A stretch of DNA of 64,000 nucleotides from Actinomyces qiguomingii (lineage in GTDB: Bacteria > Actinomycetota > Actinomycetes > Actinomycetales > Actinomycetaceae). Below, piece after piece: positions 1 to 8,538 of this stretch (the stretch's first letter is position 1; every line of letters starts with the position of its first letter). A program made the position numbers and the translations under genes. Below the pieces are notes generated by a model. It was not told the DNA's origin. It saw only the letters and a program-made list of their open reading frames with translations, and made no database searches. The stretch is taken from contig NZ_CP025228.1 of the NCBI RefSeq assembly GCF_004102025.1, positions 2,852,001 to 2,916,000 of the forward strand. Direction: 5' to 3'.

Positions 1-1156
1 CGCCGCCAAACGCACCGTGCGCATCGCTCAGGTGTACGGTGGACGCGCCTATGAGCCGCAGATCGAGGCCATTGAGCGCGGAGCCGAGATCGTCGTCGGC
101 ACGCCCGGCCGCATCATTGACCTGATGGACCGCCGGGTCCTGGACTTGACACACGTGACCACCGTGGTGCTGGACGAGGCCGACGAGATGCTGGATCTGG
201 GTTTTCTCCCGGACGTGGAGAAGATCCTGTCGCGTACCCGCTCCGATCGTCACACCATGCTGTTCAGCGCCACCATGCCGGGCGCTGTCGTCGCATTGGC
301 GCGCCGCTACATGACCAAGCCGACCCATATCCGCGCCCAGGATCCGGGCGACGACTCCATGACGGTTAAGACCGTCCAGCAGGTCGTCTACCGCGCCCAT
401 GCCCTGAACAAGGTTGAGGTGCTCTCTCGTATTCTGCAGGCCGAGGGCCGCGGTCGCACCATCATCTTTGCTCGCACCAAGCGCACAGCCGCCCGTGTGG
501 CCGAGGATCTGGGGGCGCGCGGCTTCGCCACCGCCGCTCTGCACGGCGACCTGGGGCAGGGTGCCCGGGAGCAGGCGCTGCGTGCCTTGCGCAAGGGCAA
601 GGTCGACGTGCTGGTGGCCACCGATGTGGCGGCGCGCGGAATCGACGTCGACGACGTCACCCACGTAATCAACTACCAGTGCCCCGAGGACGAGAAGATC
701 TACGTTCACCGCATCGGCCGCACCGGACGGGCCGGAGGCTCGGGCACTGCCATCACTTTCGTCGACTGGGATGACGTGTCCCGCTGGCGGCTGATCGCCA
801 AGGCCCTGGGACTGCCGATTGAGGAGCCGGTGGAGACCTACCACACTTCTGACCACCTGTACGCCGACCTCGGCATCCCCCGGGACGTCACCGGGAGACT
901 CCCGCGCAGCAAACGGGTACTTGCGGGCTTGGACGCCGAGCAGATCGAGGACCTGGGCGAGACCGGCAGACGCAACCACTCACGCGACACGCGTGGCGGC
1001 CGCGGACAAGGTCGCGGACACAGCCGCCGTAGCGGGGCGGGGAGAACCTCCACCGCCGGTGCCAGGGGATCGGGTCGCACCGCGTCCACTCAGGGCGACA
1101 GGCCTCACCGCAAGCGCAACCGGCGTCGCACCCATGGTGGCCGTGCCGAGTCCTGA
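1..1156 (+). CDS. DEAD-box ATP-dependent RNA helicase, 5' end outside window
   Basis: The frame is open from the first bases of the window, so the gene starts upstream and only about 385 residues are visible. Helicase motifs follow in order: YGG near base 35, TPGR near 101 (motif Ib), DEAD near 173 (Walker B), SAT near 266, then the second RecA domain with ARGID near 632 and HRIGRTGR near 707 (arginine finger region). The Q motif and Walker A lie upstream. From about base 960 the tail is rich in Arg and Gly, typical of RNA-binding tails in actinobacterial DeaD/RhlE-like helicases. These proteins unwind short RNA duplexes in ribosome assembly and mRNA turnover. Which paralogue this is cannot be told from the part seen. 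Confidence 0.95.
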   Translation, partial: AAKRTVRIAQVYGGRAYEPQIEAIERGAEIVVGTPGRIIDLMDRRVLDLTHVTTVVLDEADEMLDLGFLPDVEKILSRTRSDRHTMLFSATMPGAVVALARRYMTKPTHIRAQDPGDDSMTVKTVQQVVYRAHALNKVEVLSRILQAEGRGRTIIFARTKRTAARVAEDLGARGFATAALHGDLGQGAREQALRALRKGKVDVLVATDVAARGIDVDDVTHVINYQCPEDEKIYVHRIGRTGRAGGSGTAITFVDWDDVSRWRLIAKALGLPIEEPVETYHTSDHLYADLGIPRDVTGRLPRSKRVLAGLDAEQIEDLGETGRRNHSRDTRGGRGQGRGHSRRSGAGRTSTAGARGSGRTASTQGDRPHRKRNRRRTHGGRAES

Positions 1157-1175
1157 GCACGTCCTCGGGCAACCA

Positions 1176-1817
1176 TCAACGCGTCATTAAGGTGTCGACG
1201 TAGGCGAGCACGCCGTCGGCGATCATCTGCACTGCGATAGCCGCCAGCAGCAGACCGAAGATGCGGGTGAGCACCTGGATGGCCGACTCGCCCAGCAGTC
1301 GGTGCAGTCCCACGGAGAACCTCAGGGCCGCCCAGGTGACGATATGCGTAACCACAATGGCTCCGGTCACGCTCACCCAGCCGATCATCGGCCCCGGTGC
1401 CGAATCAACCGCCACCATGGTGGCGACTATCGCTCCCGGTCCCGCCAGCAGGGGTGTGCCCAGGGGGACGAGGGCGGTATTAGTCGCCACCGCGTCCGGA
1501 TCCGGGTGCTCATCGACGCGGTCGGTTAGCAGTTCGAGCGCCACCAGTAACAGCAGCAGCCCACCGGATACCTGCAGCGCCGGCACGGTGATACCCAGGA
1601 AACGCAGAATGTAGCGCCCGAAGATCGCGAAGGCGAGAATAACCGCGAATGACACCAGGGTGGCCTGGCGGGCCGAACGCGTGCGCTCCGCCTTGGTTTG
1701 GCGGCTGGTCAGCGATAGGAAGATGGGGATGGCTCCCAGCGGATCCTGGATTACCAGGATGGTGGTCAAGGCGGTGGCGAAGAGCGTAGGGTCGAATACG
1801 TTGTTGAGCATGGGCAA
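1176..1817 (-). CDS. MarC family integral membrane protein
   Basis: A 213-residue hydrophobic protein with about six predicted membrane segments. The N-terminal stretch VIQDPLGAIPIFLSLT and the later TPLLAGPGAI segment are hallmarks of the MarC/UPF0056 family. Length matches the family (about 200-220 residues). No transport substrate is established; older annotation as an antibiotic-resistance protein is not supported for the family. It follows the PHP-domain gene on the same strand after 54 bp and converges on the helicase gene, 19 bp away. Confidence 0.88.
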   Translation of the reverse strand: MPMLNNVFDPTLFATALTTILVIQDPLGAIPIFLSLTSRQTKAERTRSARQATLVSFAVILAFAIFGRYILRFLGITVPALQVSGGLLLLLVALELLTDRVDEHPDPDAVATNTALVPLGTPLLAGPGAIVATMVAVDSAPGPMIGWVSVTGAIVVTHIVTWAALRFSVGLHRLLGESAIQVLTRIFGLLLAAIAVQMIADGVLAYVDTLMTR

Positions 1818-1871
1818 AGCTGGTTGTGGACGGGCCGATCTGTTGTGACTGGAGCAAGGGGACGGCGCAGA

Positions 1872-2717
1872 TCAGGGAGTGATCAGCGCAAGCGTGCCCT
1901 CGGCGACGATCCGTTTCAACAGTGCCGGGGGCATGAGATTCTCCCCTAGCCGGTTGGGCTTGCCGGCGCCGTGGTAGTCGGAGGCGCCGGAGACGCCCAG
2001 CCCGAGCTCCTGCGCCAGTGCGCGGGCCTGTTCCCGCTGAGCGGGCGTGTGGTCGCGGTGGTCGACCTCGAGTGCGGCCAGACCCGCCCGAGCCATCCGG
2101 TTGAAGGTCGCGTCCGGAACCAGCCGACGCTGTCGATTGGCGGCGCGCGGATGGGCGGCCACCGGCACTCCCCCCGCGTCGCGCACAAGCCGGCATGCCT
2201 CCACCGGGTCCAGCGCCCAGTAGTGGACGTAGTAGGGGCTGGAAGTAGCCAGCGGTCCGGCGAAGGCGGCGGACCGGTCGGGGAAGGCCCCGGCGGCCAC
2301 GAGCGCATCGGCGATATGCGGGCGGCCGATGGTGGTGGCGTCAGTTGTCTGGGCGAGCACGTCCTCCCAGGTGATGGGGTAGTCGACCCCGATCTGCTCA
2401 ACCATGCGCCGGGTGCGTTCCGAACGCGACTGGCGGGCATGGGCCAGAGCATCAGCCAGCGGGGCGTAGTCGGGGTCGAACAGGTAGGCGAGCAGATGCA
2501 GGGTGACGCCGTCGGCGGAGCAGGAGATCTCCGCACCGCGCAGCAGACTCACGCCCGTGTCCGTTACTGCGTCGGCCGCCTGTTCCCACCCGTCGGTCGT
2601 GTCGTGATCGGTCAGGCCGACGACGTCAAGGCCGGCGACCGCCGCCGCCTTCATCAGCTGTGCGGGGGTATCCGTGCCATCGGAGCAGGAGGAGTGAGTG
2701 TGGGGGTCAATGCGCAC
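1872..2717 (-). CDS. PHP-domain phosphoesterase (TrpH/YciV-like)
   Basis: A 281-residue protein that is PHP domain throughout. Putative metal ligands are His6 and His8 in DPHTHSSCSDG, Asp13, the TDHD motif at residues 36-39, Glu63 in GAEISC, His74, and later AAHPRA and SDYHG. This layout matches the stand-alone PHP proteins that dephosphorylate nucleoside 3',5'-bisphosphates or short RNA ends using a metal cluster; that activity is family knowledge, not shown here. A TACACT hexamer lies 12 nt before the start, so the leader would be very short. It is divergent from the oxidoreductase at 2775 and may be co-transcribed with the MarC gene. Confidence 0.85.
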   Translation of the reverse strand: MRIDPHTHSSCSDGTDTPAQLMKAAAVAGLDVVGLTDHDTTDGWEQAADAVTDTGVSLLRGAEISCSADGVTLHLLAYLFDPDYAPLADALAHARQSRSERTRRMVEQIGVDYPITWEDVLAQTTDATTIGRPHIADALVAAGAFPDRSAAFAGPLATSSPYYVHYWALDPVEACRLVRDAGGVPVAAHPRAANRQRRLVPDATFNRMARAGLAALEVDHRDHTPAQREQARALAQELGLGVSGASDYHGAGKPNRLGENLMPPALLKRIVAEGTLALITP

Positions 2718-2762
2718 CGGTCAAGTGTAAAGACGTCCCCGGTTGTGACCTCCGCTACTTGC

Positions 2763-2768
2763 TATTCT
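2763..2768 (+). promoter_or_regulatory. candidate -10 box (TATTCT) of a leaderless promoter
   Basis: TATTCT ends 6 nt before the ATG at 2775 and no Shine-Dalgarno sequence is present, so transcription would begin at or next to the start codon. No convincing -35 box at standard spacing was seen. Confidence 0.45.
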
Positions 2769-2774
2769 GACGAT

Positions 2775-3938
2775 ATGAGCGCCGCCACACCCTCTCGCAT
2801 GCACGGTCCCTCCGCTCCCGCGGGCTCCCCCGTGGCCCCTTCCTCTGTTTCCTCATCCACCGCCACCGCTCCGATCCGCTTCGGCATGATCGGTGCCGGT
2901 TTCATCGCCCGCTGGTTCGTGGAGGCGGCCCGTGCCGTACCCGGCGCGCAGATCGTGGCCGTCACCTCCGCGCACGCCGAACGGGCCGCCGCATTCGCCA
3001 CCGAGCACGCCATCCCCTACGCCTTCAGTTCCCTGGAGGAGATGCTCTCCGCACGGGACGACGACGGCGCCGCGCTGATCGACGTCGTCTATGTCGGTTC
3101 CCCCAATCTGCTGCATGCCGAGCACACGCTCGCCGCGCTGGAGGCCGGCCGCCACGTGCTGGTGGAGAAGCCCTTTGCGACCACACCAGCTCAGGCCCGG
3201 GCCATGGTGGAGGCTGCCCGCCGCGCCGACCGGCTGCTCATGGAGGGATGGCTGCCCGCCTTCGAGCCCGGCATCGCAGTGGTGCGGGAGCACCTGGACC
3301 GGCTGGGGCCGGTTAGGCGGGCTGTGCTGGTCAAGGAGCAGTACTCCTCCCGCATGGACGCCTACCGCTCCGGCGCGCTGCCACCGGTTTTCGACCCGGC
3401 CCTGGGCGGTGGCTCTCTCATGGATCTGGGTGTATACCCGGTCAGTCTGGCGATTCACCTGTTCGGTACGCCGGTGCGAGTCAGCGCCTCCGGTGTGCTG
3501 CTGGGCTCGGGGGCGGATGCCCTGGGCACGATCGTGCTCGGCTACGACGCCGCGTCGGCCGATGGCGGCCCCGCCCCGGCACCCGCCGGCGGCGCCGGGC
3601 CCGCCGGTTTCGAGGTGGTCTGTCTGCATTCCAAGACCTCACAGGCTGCCGTCGGCTCAGCACTCGCCGGCGACCGTGCGGTCCTGACCCTGGACGACTG
3701 CCAGTGGCCACAGCACATAGAGTTGCATGGCGCGGACGGGAAGGACGCCGTCGAGGACCTGTCGGTGCAGCGTACCGGCCCGGTGCTCGCATATGAGCTG
3801 GATGCCTTCACGCGCCTGGTGCGTTCCGGGTCCAGGGAGTCCGACCTGCACCCGCTGGCCAACTCGGTGGCCGCCGTGGAGGTGTTGTACGAGGCCCGAC
3901 GCCAGGTCGGAGTGCATTTCCCGGGTGACCCGGACTGA
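2775..3938 (+). CDS. Gfo/Idh/MocA family oxidoreductase
   Basis: A 387-residue protein. After a Ser/Pro/Ala-rich N-terminal extension of about 33 residues comes a Rossmann fold with GxGxxA (Gly40, Gly42, Ala45), then EKP at 131-133, the conserved substrate-side Lys of this family. The second half (LGGGSLMDLGVYPV) is the usual alpha/beta dimerisation and substrate domain. It should be an NAD(P)-dependent dehydrogenase acting on a sugar or related polyol; the substrate cannot be deduced. The ATG at 2775 was chosen over longer open frame because of the promoter hexamer 6 nt upstream and because upstream codons are antisense to the PHP gene. The proline/alanine loop near residues 255-280 is unusually long. 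Confidence 0.88.
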   Translation: MSAATPSRMHGPSAPAGSPVAPSSVSSSTATAPIRFGMIGAGFIARWFVEAARAVPGAQIVAVTSAHAERAAAFATEHAIPYAFSSLEEMLSARDDDGAALIDVVYVGSPNLLHAEHTLAALEAGRHVLVEKPFATTPAQARAMVEAARRADRLLMEGWLPAFEPGIAVVREHLDRLGPVRRAVLVKEQYSSRMDAYRSGALPPVFDPALGGGSLMDLGVYPVSLAIHLFGTPVRVSASGVLLGSGADALGTIVLGYDAASADGGPAPAPAGGAGPAGFEVVCLHSKTSQAAVGSALAGDRAVLTLDDCQWPQHIELHGADGKDAVEDLSVQRTGPVLAYELDAFTRLVRSGSRESDLHPLANSVAAVEVLYEARRQVGVHFPGDPD

Positions 3939-3987
3939 CCGGCCCACCGCGCACGCCGTTCGAGCTCGGCTCCGCTCCGGCCGGATA

Positions 3988-4015
3988 CACCGGGCGCGAA
4001 GCCGCCCGCCCGGTG
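3988..4015 (+). terminator. candidate GC-rich hairpin after the oxidoreductase gene
   Basis: A perfect 9-bp inverted repeat, CACCGGGCG and CGCCCGGTG, around a 10-nt loop. There is no T-tract, so it may be a weak intrinsic terminator or only a stable RNA end. Confidence 0.35.
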
Positions 4016-4038
4016 CGCTTGGACGTCGGCGACCGTGC

Positions 4039-4044
4039 CACTAT
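4039..4044 (+). promoter_or_regulatory. candidate -10 box (CACTAT) of a leaderless promoter
   Basis: CACTAT ends 6 nt before the ATG at 4051, the same spacing as at several other genes of this window. The hexamer is a weaker match than the others. Confidence 0.3.
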
Positions 4045-4050
4045 GGGGCC

Positions 4051-5685
4051 ATGAACGCTTCCGAGACCGACGCCCCCGCCGAAGCAGACGCGGCTGCCCC
4101 GGTTCCCCAGTCTCTCGCCCAGCGCGGTGACAACCGCTCACACCGCCCCACCAACCGGGCCTTCCGCGACTTCATCGGCTCCGGTTGGGGTCCGCGCCCG
4201 CAGGAGCTTCCTTCCCGCAACGAGTCCGCCCCCTGGGCCACCGCCCGCCGGGAGTCTCTCGGGGCGCTCTTCCCCGGCGACCGCCTGGTCATCCCCGCCG
4301 GTGGGCTGGTGACCCGCAATAACGACTGCGACTACCGCTTCCGCCCGCACTCGGCCTTCGCTCACCTGGCCGGCACCGGCACCGACTTCGAGCCGGACGC
4401 CGTCCTCGTCCTGGAGCCCCTGGGCACCGCAAGCGCCGACGGCGGCGGGCACGGCGTCAACGATGATGCACAGGGCACAGGCGGCCCACAGGGCGCGCAG
4501 TCCGCCCCCACCCACGAGGCGGTGCTGTACTTCCGCCCCCGCGCTTCTCGTTCGTCCGAGGAGTTCTACGCTGATACCCGCTATGGCGAGCTCTGGGTGG
4601 GTCTGCGCCCCTCCATTGAGGAGGTCGAGGCGGCCACCGGCATCCGCTGTGCCCATATCGACTCCCTGGAGGATGCGTTGGCCAAGGATGCCGGCCCGGA
4701 CGGCGTACAGCTACGGGTTGTGGCCGAGGCCGACCAGGCCGTGACCGCACTGGTGGACCGGGTGCGCACCGCCGCCGGCCTGGCCGCCGGACAAGCGGCC
4801 CAGCAGGTCGACGACGCCCTGGCGGAGGCCACCAGCGAACTGCGCCTGACCAAGGACTCCTGGGAGGTCGAGCAGCTGCAGCGGGCCGTCGACGCCACTA
4901 AAGCCGGTTTCGACGACCTGATCCGCTCCATTCCGCGGGCCACCGGGCACTGGCGCGGCGAACGCGTCCTGGAGGGAGCCTTCGGCGCCAAGGCCCGTGA
5001 GGAGGGTAACGGTCTGGGCTACGAAACCATCGCCGCCGCCGGTAACCACGCTAACACCCTGCACTGGATCAACAACGACGGCGCCGTGCGCCCCGGCGAA
5101 CTGGTGCTGGTGGACGCCGGCGTGGAGGTCGACTCCCTCTACACCGCCGACGTCACCCGCACCATCCCGGTGGACGGCCGTTTCACGGCCCCGCAGCGCC
5201 GCGTCTACCAGGCGGTCCTGGACGCCGCCCACGCGGCCTTCGCCCGCGCGAACACCCCCGGCTGCCGCTTCCGGGACGTGCACGCCGCCGCCATGGAGGT
5301 GATTGCGGCCCGCCTGGAGGAGTGGGGCATGCTGCCCAACGGCGTCACCGCCGCCGACTCCCTGGGCCCGGACGGCCAGTTCCATCGCCGCTGGATGGTG
5401 CACGGCACCAGCCACCACCTGGGACTGGACGTGCACGACTGCGCCCAGGCACGCCGGGAGATGAGCATGGAGGCCGAGTTGCGTCCCGGCATGGTCTTCA
5501 CCATTGAACCGGGCCTGTACTTCCGCGCCGACGACCTGCTGGTCCCGGAGGAGCTGCGCGGCATCGGCGTGCGCATTGAGGACGACGTCGTGGTCGATGC
5601 CGATGGGAGCGTACGGCGCCTGACGCAGGCGATCCCCCGCACCGTGGACGAGGTGGAGGCCTGGGTGAGCGGGCTCATCGGCTGA
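4051..5685 (+). CDS. pepP: Xaa-Pro aminopeptidase (aminopeptidase P, M24B)
   Basis: A 544-residue protein with the creatinase-like N-terminal domain and the pita-bread metallopeptidase domain. The dinuclear metal site is complete: Asp in VLVDAGVEVD, Asp in YTADVTRTI, His in HGTSHHLGLDVHD, Glu in FTIEPGLY and Glu in VRIEDDVVV. It removes an N-terminal residue when proline is second, in the cytoplasm. Compared with E. coli PepP (about 440 residues) it has a roughly 45-residue N-terminal extension and a low-complexity insert near bases 4430-4510. The start is the first ATG after the intergenic hairpin. Confidence 0.93.
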   Translation: MNASETDAPAEADAAAPVPQSLAQRGDNRSHRPTNRAFRDFIGSGWGPRPQELPSRNESAPWATARRESLGALFPGDRLVIPAGGLVTRNNDCDYRFRPHSAFAHLAGTGTDFEPDAVLVLEPLGTASADGGGHGVNDDAQGTGGPQGAQSAPTHEAVLYFRPRASRSSEEFYADTRYGELWVGLRPSIEEVEAATGIRCAHIDSLEDALAKDAGPDGVQLRVVAEADQAVTALVDRVRTAAGLAAGQAAQQVDDALAEATSELRLTKDSWEVEQLQRAVDATKAGFDDLIRSIPRATGHWRGERVLEGAFGAKAREEGNGLGYETIAAAGNHANTLHWINNDGAVRPGELVLVDAGVEVDSLYTADVTRTIPVDGRFTAPQRRVYQAVLDAAHAAFARANTPGCRFRDVHAAAMEVIAARLEEWGMLPNGVTAADSLGPDGQFHRRWMVHGTSHHLGLDVHDCAQARREMSMEAELRPGMVFTIEPGLYFRADDLLVPEELRGIGVRIEDDVVVDADGSVRRLTQAIPRTVDEVEAWVSGLIG

Positions 5686-5750
5686 GGCCGTCCAGACCTG
5701 CGGCACAGCCGTTTTGCTGACGGCCCTGGGGCCGAGCCGGCACGGATCGT

Positions 5751-5756
5751 TATCAT
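5751..5756 (+). promoter_or_regulatory. candidate -10 box (TATCAT) of a leaderless promoter
   Basis: TATCAT ends 6 nt before the GTG at 5763. No ribosome binding site is visible, which supports GTG as both transcription and translation start. Confidence 0.45.
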
Positions 5757-5762
5757 TGAGTC

Positions 5763-6686
5763 GTGCCGCCGGTTCATGAACACTCGCACACCCACGGACG
5801 CGGCGCCTCCCGCGGTCGACTCGCCATCGTCCTCGCCCTGACGGCGGGGGTGCTGGTGGCCGAGGTCGTGACCGCCATGCTGACCGGATCACTGGCTCTG
5901 CTTGCCGACGCCGGCCATATGCTCACCGACGTCGTCGGCTTGACGATGGCGCTGGTGGCTGCGCAGCTGACAACCCGGCCGGCCACCGACCGCTCCACCT
6001 GGGGGCTGCGACGCGCGGAGATCCTGGGCGCCGCTGTCCAGGCGGCCCTGCTGGGGACCGTCGGCGTCATCGTTGGCGTACGGGCCGTGATCGCGTTGGT
6101 AGGCGGCGCCGAGGTCGAGGCGCACGGCATGCTGATCATGGGCGGGGTCGGCCTGGTGGCAAATGTCGTGGGCCTGGTGGTCCTGGCCGGTGGCCGTGAT
6201 CAGAACCTGAACCTGCGGGCCGCGTTCCTGGAGGTCGCCAATGACGCCCTGGGCAGCGTGGGCGTGATCGTCGCCGCCGTCGTCACGGCAACGACCGGTT
6301 GGGCGCGTGCCGACGCCGTCGCCTCCCTGGTGATCGTGGCCCTGATTGCGCCGCGGGCCTTCATCCTGCTGCGCTCCGCCGTCGGCGTGCTCATGGAGGC
6401 CACCCCTGAAGAGTTGGACCTGGCGGAGGTGCGTCGCCACCTACTGGCGGTGGACGATGTGGAGCAGGTGCACGACCTGCACGCCTGGACGGTCGCCTCG
6501 GGACTGCCGGTGCTCACCGCGCACGTGGTGGTCAGCGACGCCTGCCTGGCGCGGGGACGGAGCGACGAGGTTCTGGACGCCCTTCAGGCATGTGTCGCCG
6601 AACACTTCCCCGTCCGTATCGAGCACGCCACCTTCCAACTCGAGCCCACCGCCCACCGCGCCCACGAGTCCGCGGCCTGCGCCTGA
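5763..6686 (+). CDS. CDF family cation efflux transporter (CzcD/ZitB-like)
   Basis: A 307-residue membrane protein. A short His-rich N-terminus (HEHSHTHGRG) precedes six membrane segments. LLADAGHMLTDVVGLTMAL carries the HxxxD metal site of segment II, and FLEVANDALGSVGV matches segment V, where the expected first His is replaced by Asn. The C-terminal cytoplasmic domain follows (VHDLHAWTVASGLPVLTAHVVV). It should export Zn2+ or a similar divalent ion in exchange for protons. The Asn in segment V may shift metal selectivity away from strict Zn; that is inference. It converges on the sugar-isomerase-like gene. Confidence 0.9.
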   Translation: MPPVHEHSHTHGRGASRGRLAIVLALTAGVLVAEVVTAMLTGSLALLADAGHMLTDVVGLTMALVAAQLTTRPATDRSTWGLRRAEILGAAVQAALLGTVGVIVGVRAVIALVGGAEVEAHGMLIMGGVGLVANVVGLVVLAGGRDQNLNLRAAFLEVANDALGSVGVIVAAVVTATTGWARADAVASLVIVALIAPRAFILLRSAVGVLMEATPEELDLAEVRRHLLAVDDVEQVHDLHAWTVASGLPVLTAHVVVSDACLARGRSDEVLDALQACVAEHFPVRIEHATFQLEPTAHRAHESAACA

Positions 6687-6708
6687 CACCAGTCGCCCGG
6701 CCGCCCGG

Positions 6709-7656
6709 CTAGGCGTCGCGGAAGCGGCGGCGCGTCGGGGCGGGTACGTGCACGGAGCCGGTGTCGCCGTCTCCCTCCAGATGCTCACGGGCGAAGGCGA
6801 GCGCACTGGCCAGGCCCTCGCGTCGCTCGTGCGTGCTCATGTTGCGGGTGTTCACCTCGACCACGACCTGACCGCCCGCCGCGCCGAAGTCCGTGTGCGT
6901 CAGGTGACGCAGCACCCCGGCGCAGTCCTGATCGCCCTGGCCGGGCAGGAGGTGGTCGTCGCGAAAACCGGGCACCCCGTCGGTCAGGTGCACATGCCGC
7001 AGGGTGGGTCCGAGCGCCCGGGCCATGGCCAGTGCGTCGGAGCCGGAGGTCGCCGCGTGAGAAATGTCCAGGGTCACCGAGCGGTAGCCCTGGCCGACCG
7101 GGTCCCAGGTGGGGAAATAGGCCTGGAAGTCGCGGGTGGAGTGTGCATTGCGGGGCCGCCAGGTGAACATGTTCTCCACGCACAGCCGCACGCCGGTCGC
7201 GGCCTCGCGCTCGGCCACGCCGGCCACGAAAGAGCGGGCGTAACGGGCCTGCCAGAAGAATGGCGGATGCAGCACCACCGCTGGAGCCCCCACGGCTTGG
7301 GCCAACTCGATGGAGCGGTCGACCTTGCCCCAGGGCTCGGCGCCGAACACGGCGCGGGTCAGCAGCAGGGTGGGCGCGTGAATGGCCAGCACATTCACGC
7401 CGTGGCGCTCCGCCAATCCCAACAGGGTGCTGGCATCCTGGGTGGCCTTCTCACCCCACACCATGACCTCGACGCCGTCGTAACCCAGCTGCGCCGCCAG
7501 GGCGAAGGTGTCGGCCGCCTCACCGGGGTAGACCGACGCGGTAGACAGCCCCACCGGGATGCCGCGGCCCGTGACGTACGGCCCGGAGCTGGCCGTGGTC
7601 AAGCGCGTCTCACGCGTCGTCGGGGCGACGGCGGTAGGGGTCATCATCGTCTTCAT
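6709..7656 (-). CDS. sugar phosphate isomerase/epimerase-like TIM-barrel protein
   Basis: About 315 residues of the AP-endonuclease-2/xylose-isomerase-like TIM barrel: YDGVEVMVWG, LAIHAPTLLLT, VVLHPPFFWQ, VRLCVENMF, SVTLDISHAA, HVHLTDG and QVVVEVNTR are successive beta strands with the acidic and His metal ligands of the fold. Substrate unknown. The start is uncertain: ATG at 7656, 7647 and 7644 are close together and all overlap the end of the next gene upstream by 35-47 bp; GTG at 7554 would remove the overlap. A longer frame upstream is antisense-like coding and was not used. It probably shares a transcript with the stress-protein-like gene. Confidence 0.78.
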   Translation of the reverse strand: MKTMMTPTAVAPTTRETRLTTASSGPYVTGRGIPVGLSTASVYPGEAADTFALAAQLGYDGVEVMVWGEKATQDASTLLGLAERHGVNVLAIHAPTLLLTRAVFGAEPWGKVDRSIELAQAVGAPAVVLHPPFFWQARYARSFVAGVAEREAATGVRLCVENMFTWRPRNAHSTRDFQAYFPTWDPVGQGYRSVTLDISHAATSGSDALAMARALGPTLRHVHLTDGVPGFRDDHLLPGQGDQDCAGVLRHLTHTDFGAAGGQVVVEVNTRNMSTHERREGLASALAFAREHLEGDGDTGSVHVPAPTRRRFRDA

Positions 7657-8440
7657 TGTGACCCACGACCGGCTCATCTGTCTGAGATTCGACCGCTTCA
7701 GCGGTGGTCGGCGACGGCTGGGAGTCCATCCCGCTTGAGGGAGCGGTTGAGGCCGAGGGCGCGGCGGAGGAGGTCCGGTCCTGCGAATAGGTCTGCGGAT
7801 CCACACCCTCGGGCAGGCGCACACCGAAACGGGGCTGCTCATCCGGGCGGGATCCGAAGGCGCTGCTGCCCTGCCCACGCGCCTGCTGCCGGGCGGCCCG
7901 ACGCTCCTCAGCACGGCGTGCAGCCTCACCACCGCGGGTGAGATTGCCAGGGCTGTCCGCCAGTGCCCGCGCCGCCTCACCGGCCAGCTGCGAGGCGATC
8001 ACGGAGTAACGTGAGGCCACCACTTGACTGATGGAGGTGAAATCGCGCCTGCCCCGGGTTAGGGCATAGGCGGCGACCTGGAAGATCATCCCCCAGATGA
8101 CGCCCATGATCACAGCCGCGATCAGCACCGTGCCCGTGCCCTCACGAGGGCCGAGCAGCATCATCATGGCGGCGAAGAACAGGCCGATCCACAGCCCCGA
8201 CACCGCGCCGTTGGCCACCGCCCGACCCCAGCTCATGCGCCCGGTGATACGCTCGACCTGGCGCAGGTCGGTCCCGATAATGGCCAGGTACTGGACGGGG
8301 AAGCCCGCGTCGGACAGAGAGTCGACGGCGTGCTGCGCCTCGGCGTAGGTCGCGAAGGAGGCGACCTCGTCGCCACGCGGAATACTTCCCCGCGCCATGC
8401 CCAACGGCGCGGCCTGCATGGAGAACTGGCTCGTGCTCAT
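7610..8440 (-). CDS. membrane protein with YflT/GSP17M-like general-stress domain
   Basis: A 276-residue protein. Residues about 20-65 (VASFATYAEAQHAVDSLSDAGF, then VQYLAIIGTDLRQVERITGRM) match the actinobacterial general-stress domain related to Bacillus YflT. Two hydrophobic segments follow (GLWIGLFFAAMMMLLGP and VLIAAVIMGVIWGMIFQVAAYAL). The last 100 residues are polar, low-complexity and acidic. The biochemical role is unknown. ATG 8440 is used; GTG 8446 is two codons upstream. It overlaps the start of the TIM-barrel gene. Confidence 0.72.
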   Translation of the reverse strand: MSTSQFSMQAAPLGMARGSIPRGDEVASFATYAEAQHAVDSLSDAGFPVQYLAIIGTDLRQVERITGRMSWGRAVANGAVSGLWIGLFFAAMMMLLGPREGTGTVLIAAVIMGVIWGMIFQVAAYALTRGRRDFTSISQVVASRYSVIASQLAGEAARALADSPGNLTRGGEAARRAEERRAARQQARGQGSSAFGSRPDEQPRFGVRLPEGVDPQTYSQDRTSSAAPSASTAPSSGMDSQPSPTTAEAVESQTDEPVVGHNEDDDDPYRRRPDDA

Positions 8441-8526
8441 GGACACATCGTTCCACTTGGGTCGGCAGCCGGTGGGACTTCATCGTGCGGCGAAAATGTG
8501 AAGCCACGCAGCGCCCTACGCACCAT

Positions 8527-8532
8527 TAGGCT
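8527..8532 (+). promoter_or_regulatory. candidate -10 box (TAGGCT) of a leaderless promoter
   Basis: TAGGCT ends 6 nt before the GTG at 8539, with no Shine-Dalgarno sequence between. Confidence 0.45.
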
Positions 8533-8538
8533 GCGACT

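Noticed and set aside
1971..2774. Long plus-strand frame running into the oxidoreductase gene.
   Set aside because: It is antisense to the PHP-domain gene and has no homologous-looking sequence; the conserved fold begins after 2775.
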